Below are positions 8,316 to 16,117 of a DNA stretch of 22,828 bases, piece by piece. The notes beneath the pieces were generated by a model. That model was not told the origin of the DNA. It did not search any database and was given only the letters and a program-made list of their open reading frames with translations. The position numbers and the translations under genes are program-made. The DNA is from Candidatus Abyssobacteria bacterium SURF_5 (GTDB lineage Bacteria > Abyssobacteria > SURF-5): assembly GCA_003598085.1 (NCBI GenBank), contig QZKU01000118.1, positions 1-22,828 on the forward strand. The letters run 5' to 3'. Positions within the stretch are counted from its first letter, which is position 1, and the number at the start of each line of letters is the position of its first letter.

Positions 8316-8662
8316 TTCTTTCTCCTTTCGAGGAAGTCCCGCCTCATGGCTTCGGCCTTCCTTATTTCAGATATCGGGGTCACCCGGCTCTTCTTCATGA
8401 ATCCATGAGTCAAAACAACAGTGGCATCGTCAGCAAAGAAGCAGAGAATTCTATATGTGTTCGAGCCAAATGTTATTCGGCACTCCCAGATTTCTTCAGT
8501 TGCGACCAACTTCTTGAAATATATCGATGGAACCCTTTCCAGGTCCTCCACAAGCTTGAGAACCCACGTCACCTTTCTGGCAGCCTTGCCTGGCAAAGAG
8601 TCTAAAAACTTCTCGATGGGACATTTCCCTTCGCCGGTCTTGTAGAACATCACCGTTCTCAT
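8312..8662 (-). CDS. higB: HigB/RelE-type toxin, phage Gp49-like family
   Basis: A 116-residue basic protein of the Gp49-like (HigB) branch of the RelE/ParE superfamily. Supporting features are the N-terminal strand and KTGEGKCPIEKFLDSLP, the central LWECRI-like segment (here EIWECRITFGSNTYRILCF, about residues 57-75), and the C-terminal LTHGFMKKSRVTPISEIRKA, a stretch typical of the family. Members cut mRNA on the ribosome and halt growth until antitoxin is renewed. It is the first gene of a two-gene operon. The start codon lies only nine bases from the operator and has no evident ribosome binding site, so a leaderless message is possible. The pair sits between two repeat-filled intergenic stretches and may stabilise the island. 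Confidence 0.88.
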   Translation of the reverse strand: MRTVMFYKTGEGKCPIEKFLDSLPGKAARKVTWVLKLVEDLERVPSIYFKKLVATEEIWECRITFGSNTYRILCFFADDATVVLTHGFMKKSRVTPISEIRKAEAMRRDFLERRKK

Positions 8663-8668
8663 ATCAGC

Positions 8669-8697
8669 AGGTTAACATGTATGTTAACTGAAGTCAA
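8669..8697 (-). promoter_or_regulatory. higBA promoter with perfect inverted-repeat operator
   Basis: Reading the minus strand, a -35 TTGACT (8692-8697) and a -10 TAACCT (8669-8674) are 17 bp apart. Between and over them lies a perfect inverted repeat, GTTAACAT-GT-ATGTTAAC (8671-8688), which overlaps the -10 element. Binding there should block RNA polymerase, so this is the likely site of autorepression by the antitoxin. The expected transcription start (about 8662) coincides with the A of the higB ATG. Confidence 0.75.
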
Positions 8698-8741
8698 GAG
8701 ATGAACGCTACGGGAAGGAACAGTTCCAGGTTCAAAGCATG

Positions 8742-8761
8742 CCCCGGACCCTGATCCGGGG
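8742..8761. repeat. Stem-loop CCCCGGA-N6-TCCGGGG, copy 1
   Basis: A perfect 7-bp inverted repeat around a 6-base loop. The same arms recur at 8917-8936 with a different loop, so it is a repeated element rather than chance. It lacks the T-run of a terminator. Confidence 0.85.
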
Positions 8762-8790
8762 TTTCAAGTTGAAAAAGATGCAGGTAAGAT

Positions 8791-8820
8791 GCAAACCACA
8801 GGCGGGATGCCCATGCCACC
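8791..8820. repeat. Dispersed 30-bp repeat, copy 1
   Basis: It begins gcaaaccacaggcggga and ends gccacc. It matches 27 of 30 bases with the copy at 9149-9178; all three differences are C/T transitions. Confidence 0.85.
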
Positions 8821-8845
8821 GGGAAAGCGAGGAAGGTTCATATGA

Positions 8846-8862
8846 CCACGCGAGCCGCGTGG
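8846..8862. repeat. Stem-loop CCACGCG-AGC-CGCGTGG
   Basis: A perfect 7-bp inverted repeat with a 3-base loop. It is related in arm sequence to the stem-loop at 9089-9105, which suggests a family built on CACGCG/CGCGTG. Confidence 0.8.
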
Positions 8863-8916
8863 CAGGCATGGCTGCGCCGCGTATTCTGGATTCCCGCCTA
8901 AGGCCTGCGGGAATGA

Positions 8917-8936
8917 CCCCGGATCGGAGTCCGGGG
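8917..8936. repeat. Stem-loop CCCCGGA-N6-TCCGGGG, copy 2
   Basis: Same arms as 8742-8761, with loop TCGGAG. It follows directly after another inverted repeat (ATTCCCGC...GCGGGAAT), so the two make a compound palindromic element. Confidence 0.85.
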
Positions 8937-9063
8937 CAGGCTCGTGAAAAATCCGTGTGCATCTGTGTCGTTATCTGTGGTCAGAAATTAGTTCAAGGTT
9001 CAATGTTCAAAGTTCAAGATTCCAGTTCACGGGTCCAAGCGGAAAGACCTATTGGAGATATGG

Positions 9064-9105
9064 CTGACTACGTGGCCCACGTGGTCAGTCACGCGTTTCG
9101 CGTGA
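9064..9105. repeat. Two adjacent strong palindromes
   Basis: The first (9064-9088) is a 25-bp palindrome, CTGACTACGTGG around a central C, with 12-base arms and one T-G pairing. The second (9089-9105) is TCACGCG-TTT-CGCGTGA, perfect over 7 bp. They abut with no gap. Neither has a following T-run. Confidence 0.85.
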
Positions 9106-9148
9106 TTTCCTCTGTTTGCTCCTGTGAGCAGGTCTTTTAGCTGTAAAG

Positions 9149-9178
9149 GCAAACCACAGGCGGGACGCCTATGCTACC
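9149..9178. repeat. Dispersed 30-bp repeat, copy 2
   Basis: Second copy of the element at 8791-8820, in the same orientation. Its right neighbour includes another copy of the 'gtttcaggttgaaaaa' phrase, as does the left neighbour of copy 1. Confidence 0.85.
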
Positions 9179-9318
9179 AAACAAGAAGAACAGTTTCAGG
9201 TTCAAAGTTTCAGGTTGAAAAATTGCAGGTAGGATGCCTGCGCTACGAAAGAGGAAAAGTCGAGATGAGGAATTCTTTTACCAGAGCGCCCGTTTCCGCT
9301 AGTCTTTGGCCGTTCGCC

Positions 9319-9348
9319 TTGAAAAAGGCGCCGTTTTGGCGATATGAT
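9319..9348 (+). promoter_or_regulatory. Promoter for the DUF2007-type gene
   Basis: TTGAAA (9319-9324) and TATGAT (9343-9348) are 18 bp apart, each one base off the sigma70 consensus. The -35 overlaps a perfect stem-loop, CGCCTT-GAAA-AAGGCG (9315-9330). The predicted start is near 9355, about 89 bases before the gene. Confidence 0.55.
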
Positions 9349-9354
9349 AATGCA

Positions 9355-9443
9355 GAAGGCGGGACGAGCTGAGGTTGGGGGAACCCGCCGCAAAGGGAGA
9401 AGGGCGGAAGGCGAGTTTGCCTTTCGCGCGAGGGAGAAGCAGT
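9355..9443 (+). promoter_or_regulatory. GC-rich structured 5' leader of unknown class
   Basis: The leader between the predicted start site and the ATG can fold into a stem GGCGGG/CCCGCC (9358-9363 with 9384-9389). A second stem is AAAGG/CCTTT (9392-9396 with 9420-9424). The ribosome binding site AGGGAG (9431-9436) lies just outside the second stem. I compared it from memory with several common riboswitch classes and found no match. Confidence 0.35.
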
Positions 9444-9740
9444 ATGACGGGAGACAAGCATAAGAACAGGTTTTTTATCTCTGAAGACGGCGGCGTTTCT
9501 CTGCCGGCGGAGAGTCTGTTCGAGAAACTTGTGACAATCGCGATTTTCAAAGAGCCATTTTATGCCTATCTTTCCAAGGCAGTCCTCGATGCCGAAGGGA
9601 TAGCGTGCTCGATCTCCGACGAGGACACTTCGGGTTTCAGCATTTTCTCGCGCGCTAAAGCGGGTTACCGACTCAGGGTGACGGAATCAAAGGCCGAGAA
9701 AGCCATCCACCTGTTGTTGCAGGAATCGACCGAGGAGTAA
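9444..9740 (+). CDS. DUF2007-type small protein
   Basis: A 98-residue soluble protein. Residues about 28-93 (KLVTIAIFKEPFYAYLSKAV, LDAEGIACSISDEDT, then GYRLRVTESKAEKAIHLL) have the two-lobed alpha/beta pattern of the DUF2007 family, described as putative prokaryotic signal-transducing proteins of unknown mechanism. The start chosen is ATG 9444, because AGGGAGAAG precedes it at good spacing. A longer frame opens upstream at 9375, but that segment reads as structured leader. An MFS transporter gene begins 85 bp downstream on the same strand, so the two may be co-transcribed. Function is not established. Confidence 0.72.
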   Translation: MTGDKHKNRFFISEDGGVSLPAESLFEKLVTIAIFKEPFYAYLSKAVLDAEGIACSISDEDTSGFSIFSRAKAGYRLRVTESKAEKAIHLLLQESTEE

Positions 9741-9825
9741 GTTCCAGCACTCCCACAACGTAATCCCACATCGAATCTTTGGCGCAATACCGCAAGTTCA
9801 CAATTAAGGCGGAGGGGCAACGCAT

Positions 9826-11046
9826 TTGGAAACAGCTAAAATCGGATACAGGAAAATGGCTCTGATCGGGGTCGGCTGGTTCGGCCTGACTTTCTTCTGG
9901 GGCCTCCATACGGGGCCGATGCCCCTCTTTCTGAAAACCTTTACCGACTCGAAATTCAATATCGCGATGGTGCTCAGCCTCGCGGGAGTTTCCGGATGCA
10001 TCGTGCCGCCGATCGTGGGCTACATCAGCGACCGCAGCCGCAGCCGCTACGGCCGGCGCCGGCCCTACATTTTCATGGGGAGCATCGGTGTTCTCCTGTG
10101 CATCTTGAGCCTGCCGTACGCCCATGCCTTCTGGTTGGTCGCTGTTTTGTGCGGAACAACCTACTTCTCGCTCAGGTTTTCGGAGACTCCCTATCTGTCG
10201 CTGCTGCCCGACGTCACGCCGCCCGAGCAGCGCAGCACCGCAAGCGGAATCATGAACCTTTTTGGCAGCGTGGCGTTGATCTCGTTCTTCGTCATCAGCT
10301 TCAGCCTGTGGGAGAAGTACCCGAACATGGTATTTCGTCTGGTTGCCGTTGTCTGTTTCGGAGCGCTGCTGCTCGCAATCAGCCTGCTCGCTGAACCCGG
10401 GATCGCTGCACGATCCTCCTCCGCAAGCCGACCATCTGTGATCGGCTACCTCCGGAATATCATTAAAGAAGGAAACGCGGTCGGCTTCTTTTTCGCGCAG
10501 TTCTTCTGGTGGCTCGGCTTCTGGATGGTATCGGCGTTTGCCACGCTGTTTGCGGTCGAAGAGCTGCGGATTCCCGAGGGCGAGGCTTTTTTGGTGCTGG
10601 TCGCCTTCGCAATTGTGGCGACGCTATTCGTGGTGCCACTCGGAATGATGGGAGACCGGTTCGGACGAAAAGGGATTCTGTCGCTGATGGTCGCTCTGTG
10701 GGCGGTAACGGAGCTGCTTGTGGGCTTCTCTCAGAACCTGACGCAGGCCGTCATCCTGGTGGGCTTGACCGCAATTCCTTACGCCGCCGTTATGGGCGTG
10801 GGATATGCCTTTTTTCTGGACCTGATCCCGCGGGAGCGGACCGCCGAATTCGTCGGCTTCAGCATTATCAGCATTGCAACCTCGCAGATCATCGGACCGC
10901 TCGTCGGCGGGAAAATCATCGATACGCTCGGCTACCGCTCACTGTTTCCCGTAACGGCTGCTTTCATGGTCGTGGGGCTTGTGCTTCTCCAATTCATCCG
11001 ACCGCGGAGGGCGGTCGAGGCGATGCCGGTTCCGGACCAGGCCTGA
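9826..11046 (+). CDS. MFS transporter, SLC45/GPH-like
   Basis: A 406-residue inner-membrane transporter with about 12 hydrophobic segments. The loop between helices 2 and 3 reads GYISDRSRSRYGRRRP (65-80), the form seen in SLC45 and GPH-type sugar transporters. A weaker repeat of the signature, GMMGDRFGRKGIL, appears at the start of the second half (about 273-285). The family moves sugars or glycosides, mostly with protons or sodium; the substrate cannot be told from sequence. The start is TTG at 9826, supported by GGAGGGG eight bases upstream; an ATG at 9856 is the alternative but has only a close AGGA. The 3' end overlaps the end of the opposite-strand RND gene by 53 bp. Confidence 0.88.
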   Translation: METAKIGYRKMALIGVGWFGLTFFWGLHTGPMPLFLKTFTDSKFNIAMVLSLAGVSGCIVPPIVGYISDRSRSRYGRRRPYIFMGSIGVLLCILSLPYAHAFWLVAVLCGTTYFSLRFSETPYLSLLPDVTPPEQRSTASGIMNLFGSVALISFFVISFSLWEKYPNMVFRLVAVVCFGALLLAISLLAEPGIAARSSSASRPSVIGYLRNIIKEGNAVGFFFAQFFWWLGFWMVSAFATLFAVEELRIPEGEAFLVLVAFAIVATLFVVPLGMMGDRFGRKGILSLMVALWAVTELLVGFSQNLTQAVILVGLTAIPYAAVMGVGYAFFLDLIPRERTAEFVGFSIISIATSQIIGPLVGGKIIDTLGYRSLFPVTAAFMVVGLVLLQFIRPRRAVEAMPVPDQA

Positions 11047-14000
11047 GCCGTTCGTCTTCTTCCGATGCATGAACAGGCTTCAGATGCAGTTTCTCCAGCA
11101 ATTTCACGAAGCGCTGCCCGAAATCATCGATCAGCGAGTAAGCGACCGGAACGATGAACAGCGTGAGCAACGTCGAGGAGATGAGCCCTCCGGCAGTCGC
11201 TACACCCATCGGACGGCGGGATTCAGCGCCGGCGCCCAATCCGAGCGCGATCGGCAAGACGCCGCCGATTGTCGAGATCGCTGTCATCAATATCGGGCGC
11301 AGACGAATACCAGACGCCTCGATAACCGCTTCACGCCGCGGCATACCTTGCCGGCGCCGCTGATTGATGAATTCGACCAGCAGAATCGAGTTCTTCGTCG
11401 CGATGCCCACCAGCACGATTATCCCGATGAAACTGAAAATGTTGAAGGTCATGCCGGCGAGAAGGAGTGCGCCAAATGATCCGATAAAGGCGAGCGGAAG
11501 CGCAAGCAAGATGGTGAACGGGTGAACGAACGAGTTGAATTGCGCAGCGAGTACGAGGTACGTGAACACGACCGACAGGAGAAGGGCCATCAGCAGTGCG
11601 GTGAAGGATTCCATCATGGTCTCACTCGTGCCGGCAAGCGCCGTGCTGAATTCGCCGGTCAGGCGCCGCTCCGAAATGGCGTTTATCTTTTCCAGCGCCT
11701 CGCCGAGCGGAAGGTTCTCGGTGTTGGCAGTGAGTGTCACTGATCTCTGGCGGTTAAACCGGTTGATTTCCGCCGGGCCGACTGTCTCCTCAAAATTGAG
11801 AATGCTGCTGAGGCGAATCAACTCGCCTTTGACATTACGGACATAGATGTCATCGATATGCTTCGGCACCTCGCGGTCCGCCGCCTTGAACTGTACCACC
11901 ACCTCGTAGGATTCGCCCCCCTCTTTGAAATCGGTGATATCGTCTCCGCCCAGCAGAACGCGCATCGCTTGAGCGGCATCCGCGATCGAAATGCCCATAT
12001 CGGCCGCACGATTCCGGTCCACTTCGACGCGCAGTTTCGGTTTATTTATTTCCAGATCGCTATCTACGTCCACGAGTCCCGGTACCTGATTCATGTCGGC
12101 CATCATGTTCTCGGCGCCCTCTCGCAGGGCGTCGATGTCGGGATTCAAGAGTACGAACTGCACCGGCTTGTTGCGCCCCTGCTGAATCGGGGAGGGCTCC
12201 GTCAGAAACACCAGAAAGCCGGGTATCTGGTTCAGCTTCGAGCGAAGGTCGGCCATAACTTCCTGCTGGCGCCGCTGGCCCTTGGCCTGTCGCTCCCTCA
12301 GCGGATGCAGCCGAACAAACGACATGGCCTCGTTCACTTTCGAGACGGTCCGTGACATCCCGATGGCGGTGAAAAATGTTCTTACCTCCGGCGTCTCTTG
12401 CAGAATCGCTTCGACTTCGCGCAGATACTTGTCCGTGTACTGCACCGTCGCCCCCTGGGGGCCCTTCATGAATATAATGATCGATCCCCGATCCTCGGGC
12501 GGTGTCATCTCCGTTCCGAGCGACAGAAAGAAAAAGACGCTGATAATAACGCTGGCGAGGCCGACCGCAACCATGAGCGCGCGGTGTCGCAAGCAGACGC
12601 GAAGCGCCGAGCGATAGCCTTCCCGCATGCGCCTCTCCCAGCTATCGACCGTTTTCAGAAGGAATCCCTCTTCTTTTCGGGCCGAAAAAAACTGCGAGTT
12701 GAGCATCGGCGTCAGTGACAGCGCGATGAAGGTGGAGAACGAAACGGATATGAAAACGGTCAGGCCGAATTCAAAAAAGAACCTTCCGATCAGGCCGGTG
12801 ACGAAAGCGACCGGAATGAACACGGCATCGAGTGCAAGCGTAGTTGCAATTGCGGCGAACGCGACTTCGTTCGTGCCGGTCAGGCTCGCCTGCACCGGGC
12901 CCTTTCCGAGGGAAATATGACGCGAAGTATTCTCGACGACTACGATGGCATCATCAACGATTACACCGACGGCGATAACCAGTCCGAGCAACGTCAGGTT
13001 GTTCAGCGTGAAATCAAGGAAATACATGACCCCGAAGGCGGCCAGGATCGAGGTGGGGATGGCGATGGCGACAATGATCGATCCGCGCACGCTCCCGAGG
13101 AAAACAAAGACGACGAGCGATGCCAAAATCGCTCCCTGTATCAGCGATTCTTTCGCCTGATCGACAGACTCGCGCACGTACTCGGATGCGTCGAAGGCGA
13201 CGGTGACCTCATAACCCGGCGGCAGATCCGGCCTCAGCTTATCCAGTTCCGCTTTGACCGCGTCGGCGACGGCGACGGTATTCGCCTGGCTCTGCTTGAC
13301 GATCCCCAGCCCGATCGACGGTATCCCATTAAAACGGGCCAGCGCGCGGTAGGATTCCGGTCCCGGCGTTGCTTCGCCCACGTCGCGCAGCCGCACCGGC
13401 GCGCCTCCTCGATATGCCACAATCAGATCGTTGAACGCGCCGACCGATTTGAACTGGCCCTCGGTCTTGATGACATATTCCCGAAGCTGTCCCTCGATGC
13501 GACCGCTCGGGATCTCGACGTTCTCCGATCGGAGCGCGCGCGCAACGTCATTGATGGTAATGTCATAAGCGGCCAGCCGCTCCGCATCGAGCCACAGGCG
13601 AACCGCGAAGCGCGTCTGGCCGCCAATGGTTATCTCGCCGATGCCTTTCAGTTTTTCAAGCCGATCCTTCAGGACGTTCTCGGTGAAGTCGTTAATTTCG
13701 ATCCGGCTCTTTTCGGGATGAGTGACCGCAATCCACATGATCGCCTGAGCGTCGATATCAAATTTCTGGATGCGAGGCTCATCGATTTCATCGGGAAGAT
13801 CGCGGCGAATGGCTGACACTTTATCACGAACATCCTGCGCCGCCACATCGATATCCCGCTCGAGCTCGAATTCGGCCGTTATCGAAGCCCCACCCTCGGC
13901 GCTCACCGATCTGAGCGTCTTGATTCCTTCGACGGTATTGACGACCTCCTCGATTTTGTCGGTGACTTCTGTTTCAACAATTTCAGGACTCGCGCCGGGA

Positions 14001-14152
14001 TAAGTAACATTGATATTGACAATCGGCCAGTCCACGTCGGGCAACTCGCGCACCGGGAGGCGCATCAGCCCGATAATACCGAACACAATCAGCACCGTCG
14101 TCATGACCGCCGCCAGAACCGGCCGGCGTATGCTCACCTCGGGAAGAAACAT
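10994..14152 (-). CDS. RND multidrug efflux pump, inner-membrane subunit (AcrB-like)
   Basis: A 1052-residue proton-driven pump of the HAE1 RND family that would export toxic compounds from the periplasm and inner membrane through a tripartite complex. It has the typical N-terminus (FLPEVSIRRPVLAAV), two large periplasmic domains, and transmembrane helix 4 with the proton-relay Asp pair (VIVDDAIVVVEN, about residues 397-408). The matching Lys is in helix 10 (GIATKNSILLVEF). The start is placed at ATG 14152 rather than the upstream frame start 14227. It then begins at the usual N-terminus, has AGGGA upstream, and leaves 16 bp after the adaptor gene instead of overlapping it. It is the last gene of the tetR-adaptor-pump operon. 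The C-terminal 20 residues are Pro/Glu-rich and overlap the transporter gene on the other strand. No outer-membrane channel gene is present, so a TolC-like partner must be elsewhere. Confidence 0.95.
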   Translation of the reverse strand: MFLPEVSIRRPVLAAVMTTVLIVFGIIGLMRLPVRELPDVDWPIVNINVTYPGASPEIVETEVTDKIEEVVNTVEGIKTLRSVSAEGGASITAEFELERDIDVAAQDVRDKVSAIRRDLPDEIDEPRIQKFDIDAQAIMWIAVTHPEKSRIEINDFTENVLKDRLEKLKGIGEITIGGQTRFAVRLWLDAERLAAYDITINDVARALRSENVEIPSGRIEGQLREYVIKTEGQFKSVGAFNDLIVAYRGGAPVRLRDVGEATPGPESYRALARFNGIPSIGLGIVKQSQANTVAVADAVKAELDKLRPDLPPGYEVTVAFDASEYVRESVDQAKESLIQGAILASLVVFVFLGSVRGSIIVAIAIPTSILAAFGVMYFLDFTLNNLTLLGLVIAVGVIVDDAIVVVENTSRHISLGKGPVQASLTGTNEVAFAAIATTLALDAVFIPVAFVTGLIGRFFFEFGLTVFISVSFSTFIALSLTPMLNSQFFSARKEEGFLLKTVDSWERRMREGYRSALRVCLRHRALMVAVGLASVIISVFFFLSLGTEMTPPEDRGSIIIFMKGPQGATVQYTDKYLREVEAILQETPEVRTFFTAIGMSRTVSKVNEAMSFVRLHPLRERQAKGQRRQQEVMADLRSKLNQIPGFLVFLTEPSPIQQGRNKPVQFVLLNPDIDALREGAENMMADMNQVPGLVDVDSDLEINKPKLRVEVDRNRAADMGISIADAAQAMRVLLGGDDITDFKEGGESYEVVVQFKAADREVPKHIDDIYVRNVKGELIRLSSILNFEETVGPAEINRFNRQRSVTLTANTENLPLGEALEKINAISERRLTGEFSTALAGTSETMMESFTALLMALLLSVVFTYLVLAAQFNSFVHPFTILLALPLAFIGSFGALLLAGMTFNIFSFIGIIVLVGIATKNSILLVEFINQRRRQGMPRREAVIEASGIRLRPILMTAISTIGGVLPIALGLGAGAESRRPMGVATAGGLISSTLLTLFIVPVAYSLIDDFGQRFVKLLEKLHLKPVHASEEDERLRPGPEPASPRPPSAVG

Positions 14153-14168
14153 GGCATATCCCTGAATA

Positions 14169-15374
14169 TCACTTTGTGCCGTTCTGTCGGTCGCTCCGGC
14201 GCACGCGCACCGGATATCCGTCGGCAACTTTTTGCTGGCCTGCAGTGATTACAACCTGTTCGCGCTCCAGACCCTCGAGCACCTCGACCATTCCTTCCAG
14301 ATGCTGGCCGAGAACCACTTTCTTCAAATGTGCTTCCGTATCATTCACTACGTATACAAAAGTTTCGCCCTCGCGCGGCACAACCGCCGCCTCCGGAATC
14401 ACAATCGCCTGCTCGTGCACCTCCAGGACCAGGCGCACGGTTCCAAATTGACCCGGCTGCAGCAGGTTCTCCTTATTGGGCAAGCGCGCCTTCAATTTGA
14501 CGGTTCGCGTGGCCGGGTCCGTCGTGGGGCTGATGTAGGTGGTTGCTCCCGAGAATATCCGCCCGGCAATCGACGGCATCTCGAAAATAACGGATTGTCC
14601 CGTCGAAAGTCGACTGCGGTATTTCTCGGGGACGGAAAATGCAATTTCTATGGGGTCCAGCACAACCAGCTCGACCAGCGGCGTGCCCGGCTCGACCAAA
14701 TCGCCGGGACTCACCAGGCGCTCTCCCAGGACGCCGCTCAGAGGGGCTCTTATGTATGCATCGGCCTCATTCTCCTTTGCCATGCTGATCCTGGTCGCTG
14801 CAGCCGCCGCCTCTTTCTCGGCTCGCCGAAAAGCCGCCTTTGCTTCTTCAACCGCGGCCTGCGCACTGTCGTAAGCTGATTTGGATTGAATGTATTGAGA
14901 TTCGCTGATTATCCCGCTTTCGAAAAGCTCTTTGTCGCGCCCGTAGGTGCTCCTCCTGTTTTCCACTTCCGCCTCGGTCCGCTTTATGGTCGCCTGGGCT
15001 AGGTCCTTCGCCGCGAGCGCGGTCTGCAGCGCCTCTTCGGCCTGCTGCACTCCGAGAAGCAGCTTTCGGGTATCCAGTTTCACCAGGAGGTCGCCCTGCT
15101 CGACCTGCTGGTTTTCAACGAACAAAATCTGCTCGACGATCGCACGAATCTCCGGCGCGACTTTTACGCGGTCAATCGCCTCGAGCGAACCGACCGCCCG
15201 CACGACCACCTGCACGTCCTGCACAGTTACCGGCGAGGCGTCAACAAGAGTCACGCGAGGCTCTTTGTTCGTCTCCACCGACTTCTTTTCACTGCACCCG
15301 TCAAAGAGCGCGATCGAAAGCAAAACACCAAGCACAAGCGGTGAAACAGCTATTTTGCTGATGCGGGGGCTCAT
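14169..15374 (-). CDS. RND efflux membrane fusion protein (AcrA/HlyD family adaptor)
   Basis: A 401-residue periplasmic adaptor that links the RND pump to an outer-membrane channel. After an N-terminal hydrophobic segment there is a Cys at position 27 (LFDGC), probably a lipidation site although the box is not canonical. Then come a barrel-sandwich half (VKVAPEIRAIVEQILFVENQ), a long coiled-coil hairpin (about residues 95-205, rich in Ala, Glu and Lys), the second lipoyl half (AYIRAPLSGVLGERLVSPGD) and the beta-barrel and membrane-proximal domains. The start is ATG 15374, because AGGAAG lies a few bases upstream and the signal sequence then begins MSPRISK; the longer frame adds a basic tail unlike a signal peptide. 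It follows the TetR gene by 57 bp and precedes the pump by 16 bp. Confidence 0.93.
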   Translation of the reverse strand: MSPRISKIAVSPLVLGVLLSIALFDGCSEKKSVETNKEPRVTLVDASPVTVQDVQVVVRAVGSLEAIDRVKVAPEIRAIVEQILFVENQQVEQGDLLVKLDTRKLLLGVQQAEEALQTALAAKDLAQATIKRTEAEVENRRSTYGRDKELFESGIISESQYIQSKSAYDSAQAAVEEAKAAFRRAEKEAAAAATRISMAKENEADAYIRAPLSGVLGERLVSPGDLVEPGTPLVELVVLDPIEIAFSVPEKYRSRLSTGQSVIFEMPSIAGRIFSGATTYISPTTDPATRTVKLKARLPNKENLLQPGQFGTVRLVLEVHEQAIVIPEAAVVPREGETFVYVVNDTEAHLKKVVLGQHLEGMVEVLEGLEREQVVITAGQQKVADGYPVRVRRSDRQNGTK

Positions 15375-15431
15375 ATTCTTCTTCCTGTTATTTTCGGGAG
15401 AAAAGCGTTTTCCGGCCATACGCGTTATCAA

Positions 15432-16112
15432 TCAATATTCCCGGCCGATCGAATCGATTTCCGGCCGGCAAATTCCCTGCAAAACAACCCCATTCAAAAA
15501 GATTCTTTTGATCTCACTCGCCAGTTGGTCGGTTGAACCCTCGTTACCCGACCGCAGCCACCGCACGAGGGCGCTGTTGCTGACGGCCTCGAATGCCGTC
15601 GCGAGAGCGTCCGGGTCGACCTTGATGAAAACGTTGCAGGTCGTGCCTCTGCGGAAAATTTCCGAGAGCCAGCTAAGGTAGCCTTCATATAAGGAGGTCA
15701 CTCCTTCTCTCAGCTCTCGCTGAAAACTGTATCCCATGCCTCGAAATTCGCTGACATAGATCCTGAAAAACGCCTTGTTTGCAAGAAAATATTCTATCTT
15801 TGTGTCGATCAGGCGCTCGATCTGCGTCAGAGGATCAGCCGTTTTCTCAACCGATTGTCTGTATTTTTGAATGAATTCGCCGACTTTATGCTCGACGATG
15901 CGCTTGTAGATTTCGTCTTTGCTTTTGAAGAAGGAGTATAGGGTTCCGACGGAAAATTCCGCCTCTCTCGCGATCTCCGACACTTGCGCGGCAAAGAAAC
16001 CCCTGCGGGAGAAAACCTTCTCGGCTGCCTCCAGGATTTCGCATTCGCGGCGGAGTCGTTCTCGCTCTTTTCGGCAGAGCTTGCTGTGTTGGGGGGTGAT
16101 CTGCGCGGTCAT
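15432..16112 (-). CDS. TetR/AcrR-family transcriptional regulator
   Basis: A 226-residue repressor-type protein. The N-terminal helix-turn-helix reads AAEKVFSRRGFFAAQVSEIA, then REAEFSVGTLYSFFKSKDEIY, a clear TetR signature. The C-terminal 150 residues are the helical ligand-binding and dimer domain with no motif that names a ligand. It is first in an operon with the adaptor and RND pump, so it most likely represses the pump and itself until an inducer binds. The start is ATG 16112, because the upstream ATG at 16145 lies inside the -10 element; AAGGA occurs somewhat upstream at longer than ideal spacing. Inverted repeats in its promoter are candidate operators. The neighbouring ADP-ribosylglycohydrolase gene diverges and could share this control. 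Confidence 0.92.
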   Translation of the reverse strand: MTAQITPQHSKLCRKERERLRRECEILEAAEKVFSRRGFFAAQVSEIAREAEFSVGTLYSFFKSKDEIYKRIVEHKVGEFIQKYRQSVEKTADPLTQIERLIDTKIEYFLANKAFFRIYVSEFRGMGYSFQRELREGVTSLYEGYLSWLSEIFRRGTTCNVFIKVDPDALATAFEAVSNSALVRWLRSGNEGSTDQLASEIKRIFLNGVVLQGICRPEIDSIGREY

Positions 16113-16117
16113 ATGAA

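Larger units (their letters stand above)
8698..9314. repeat. Gene-free block of dispersed palindromic and phrase-like repeats
   Basis: No gene is supported here; the short open frames are repeat translations. The block has five or more small stem-loops, given separately, plus 'ggttcaaag' phrases at 8721-8737, 8991-9028 and 9191-9216. An aatccgtgtgcatctgtg phrase is found at about 8950-8968. A near-duplicate 'gtttcaagttgaaaaagatg' occurs at 8761-8792 and 9207-9239. Part of the block (about 8880-8912) holds ATTCCCGC...GCGGGAAT, a further inverted repeat. Confidence 0.75.

Noticed and set aside
7733-9239. CRISPR array
   Set aside because: The repeats are degenerate, irregularly spaced, of several unrelated types, and no cas gene is nearby.
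8739-9372. Short open frames between higB and the DUF2007-type gene
   Set aside because: They cross several stem-loops and dispersed repeats; no ribosome binding site or protein-like composition.
12917-13816. 299-codon plus-strand open frame
   Set aside because: Antisense to the RND pump gene; Asp/Arg-rich composition typical of a GC-driven shadow frame.
14153-14227. Longer N-terminus of the RND pump
   Set aside because: The extra 25 residues are not like RND N-termini and would overlap the adaptor gene. ATG 14152 has a good ribosome binding site.
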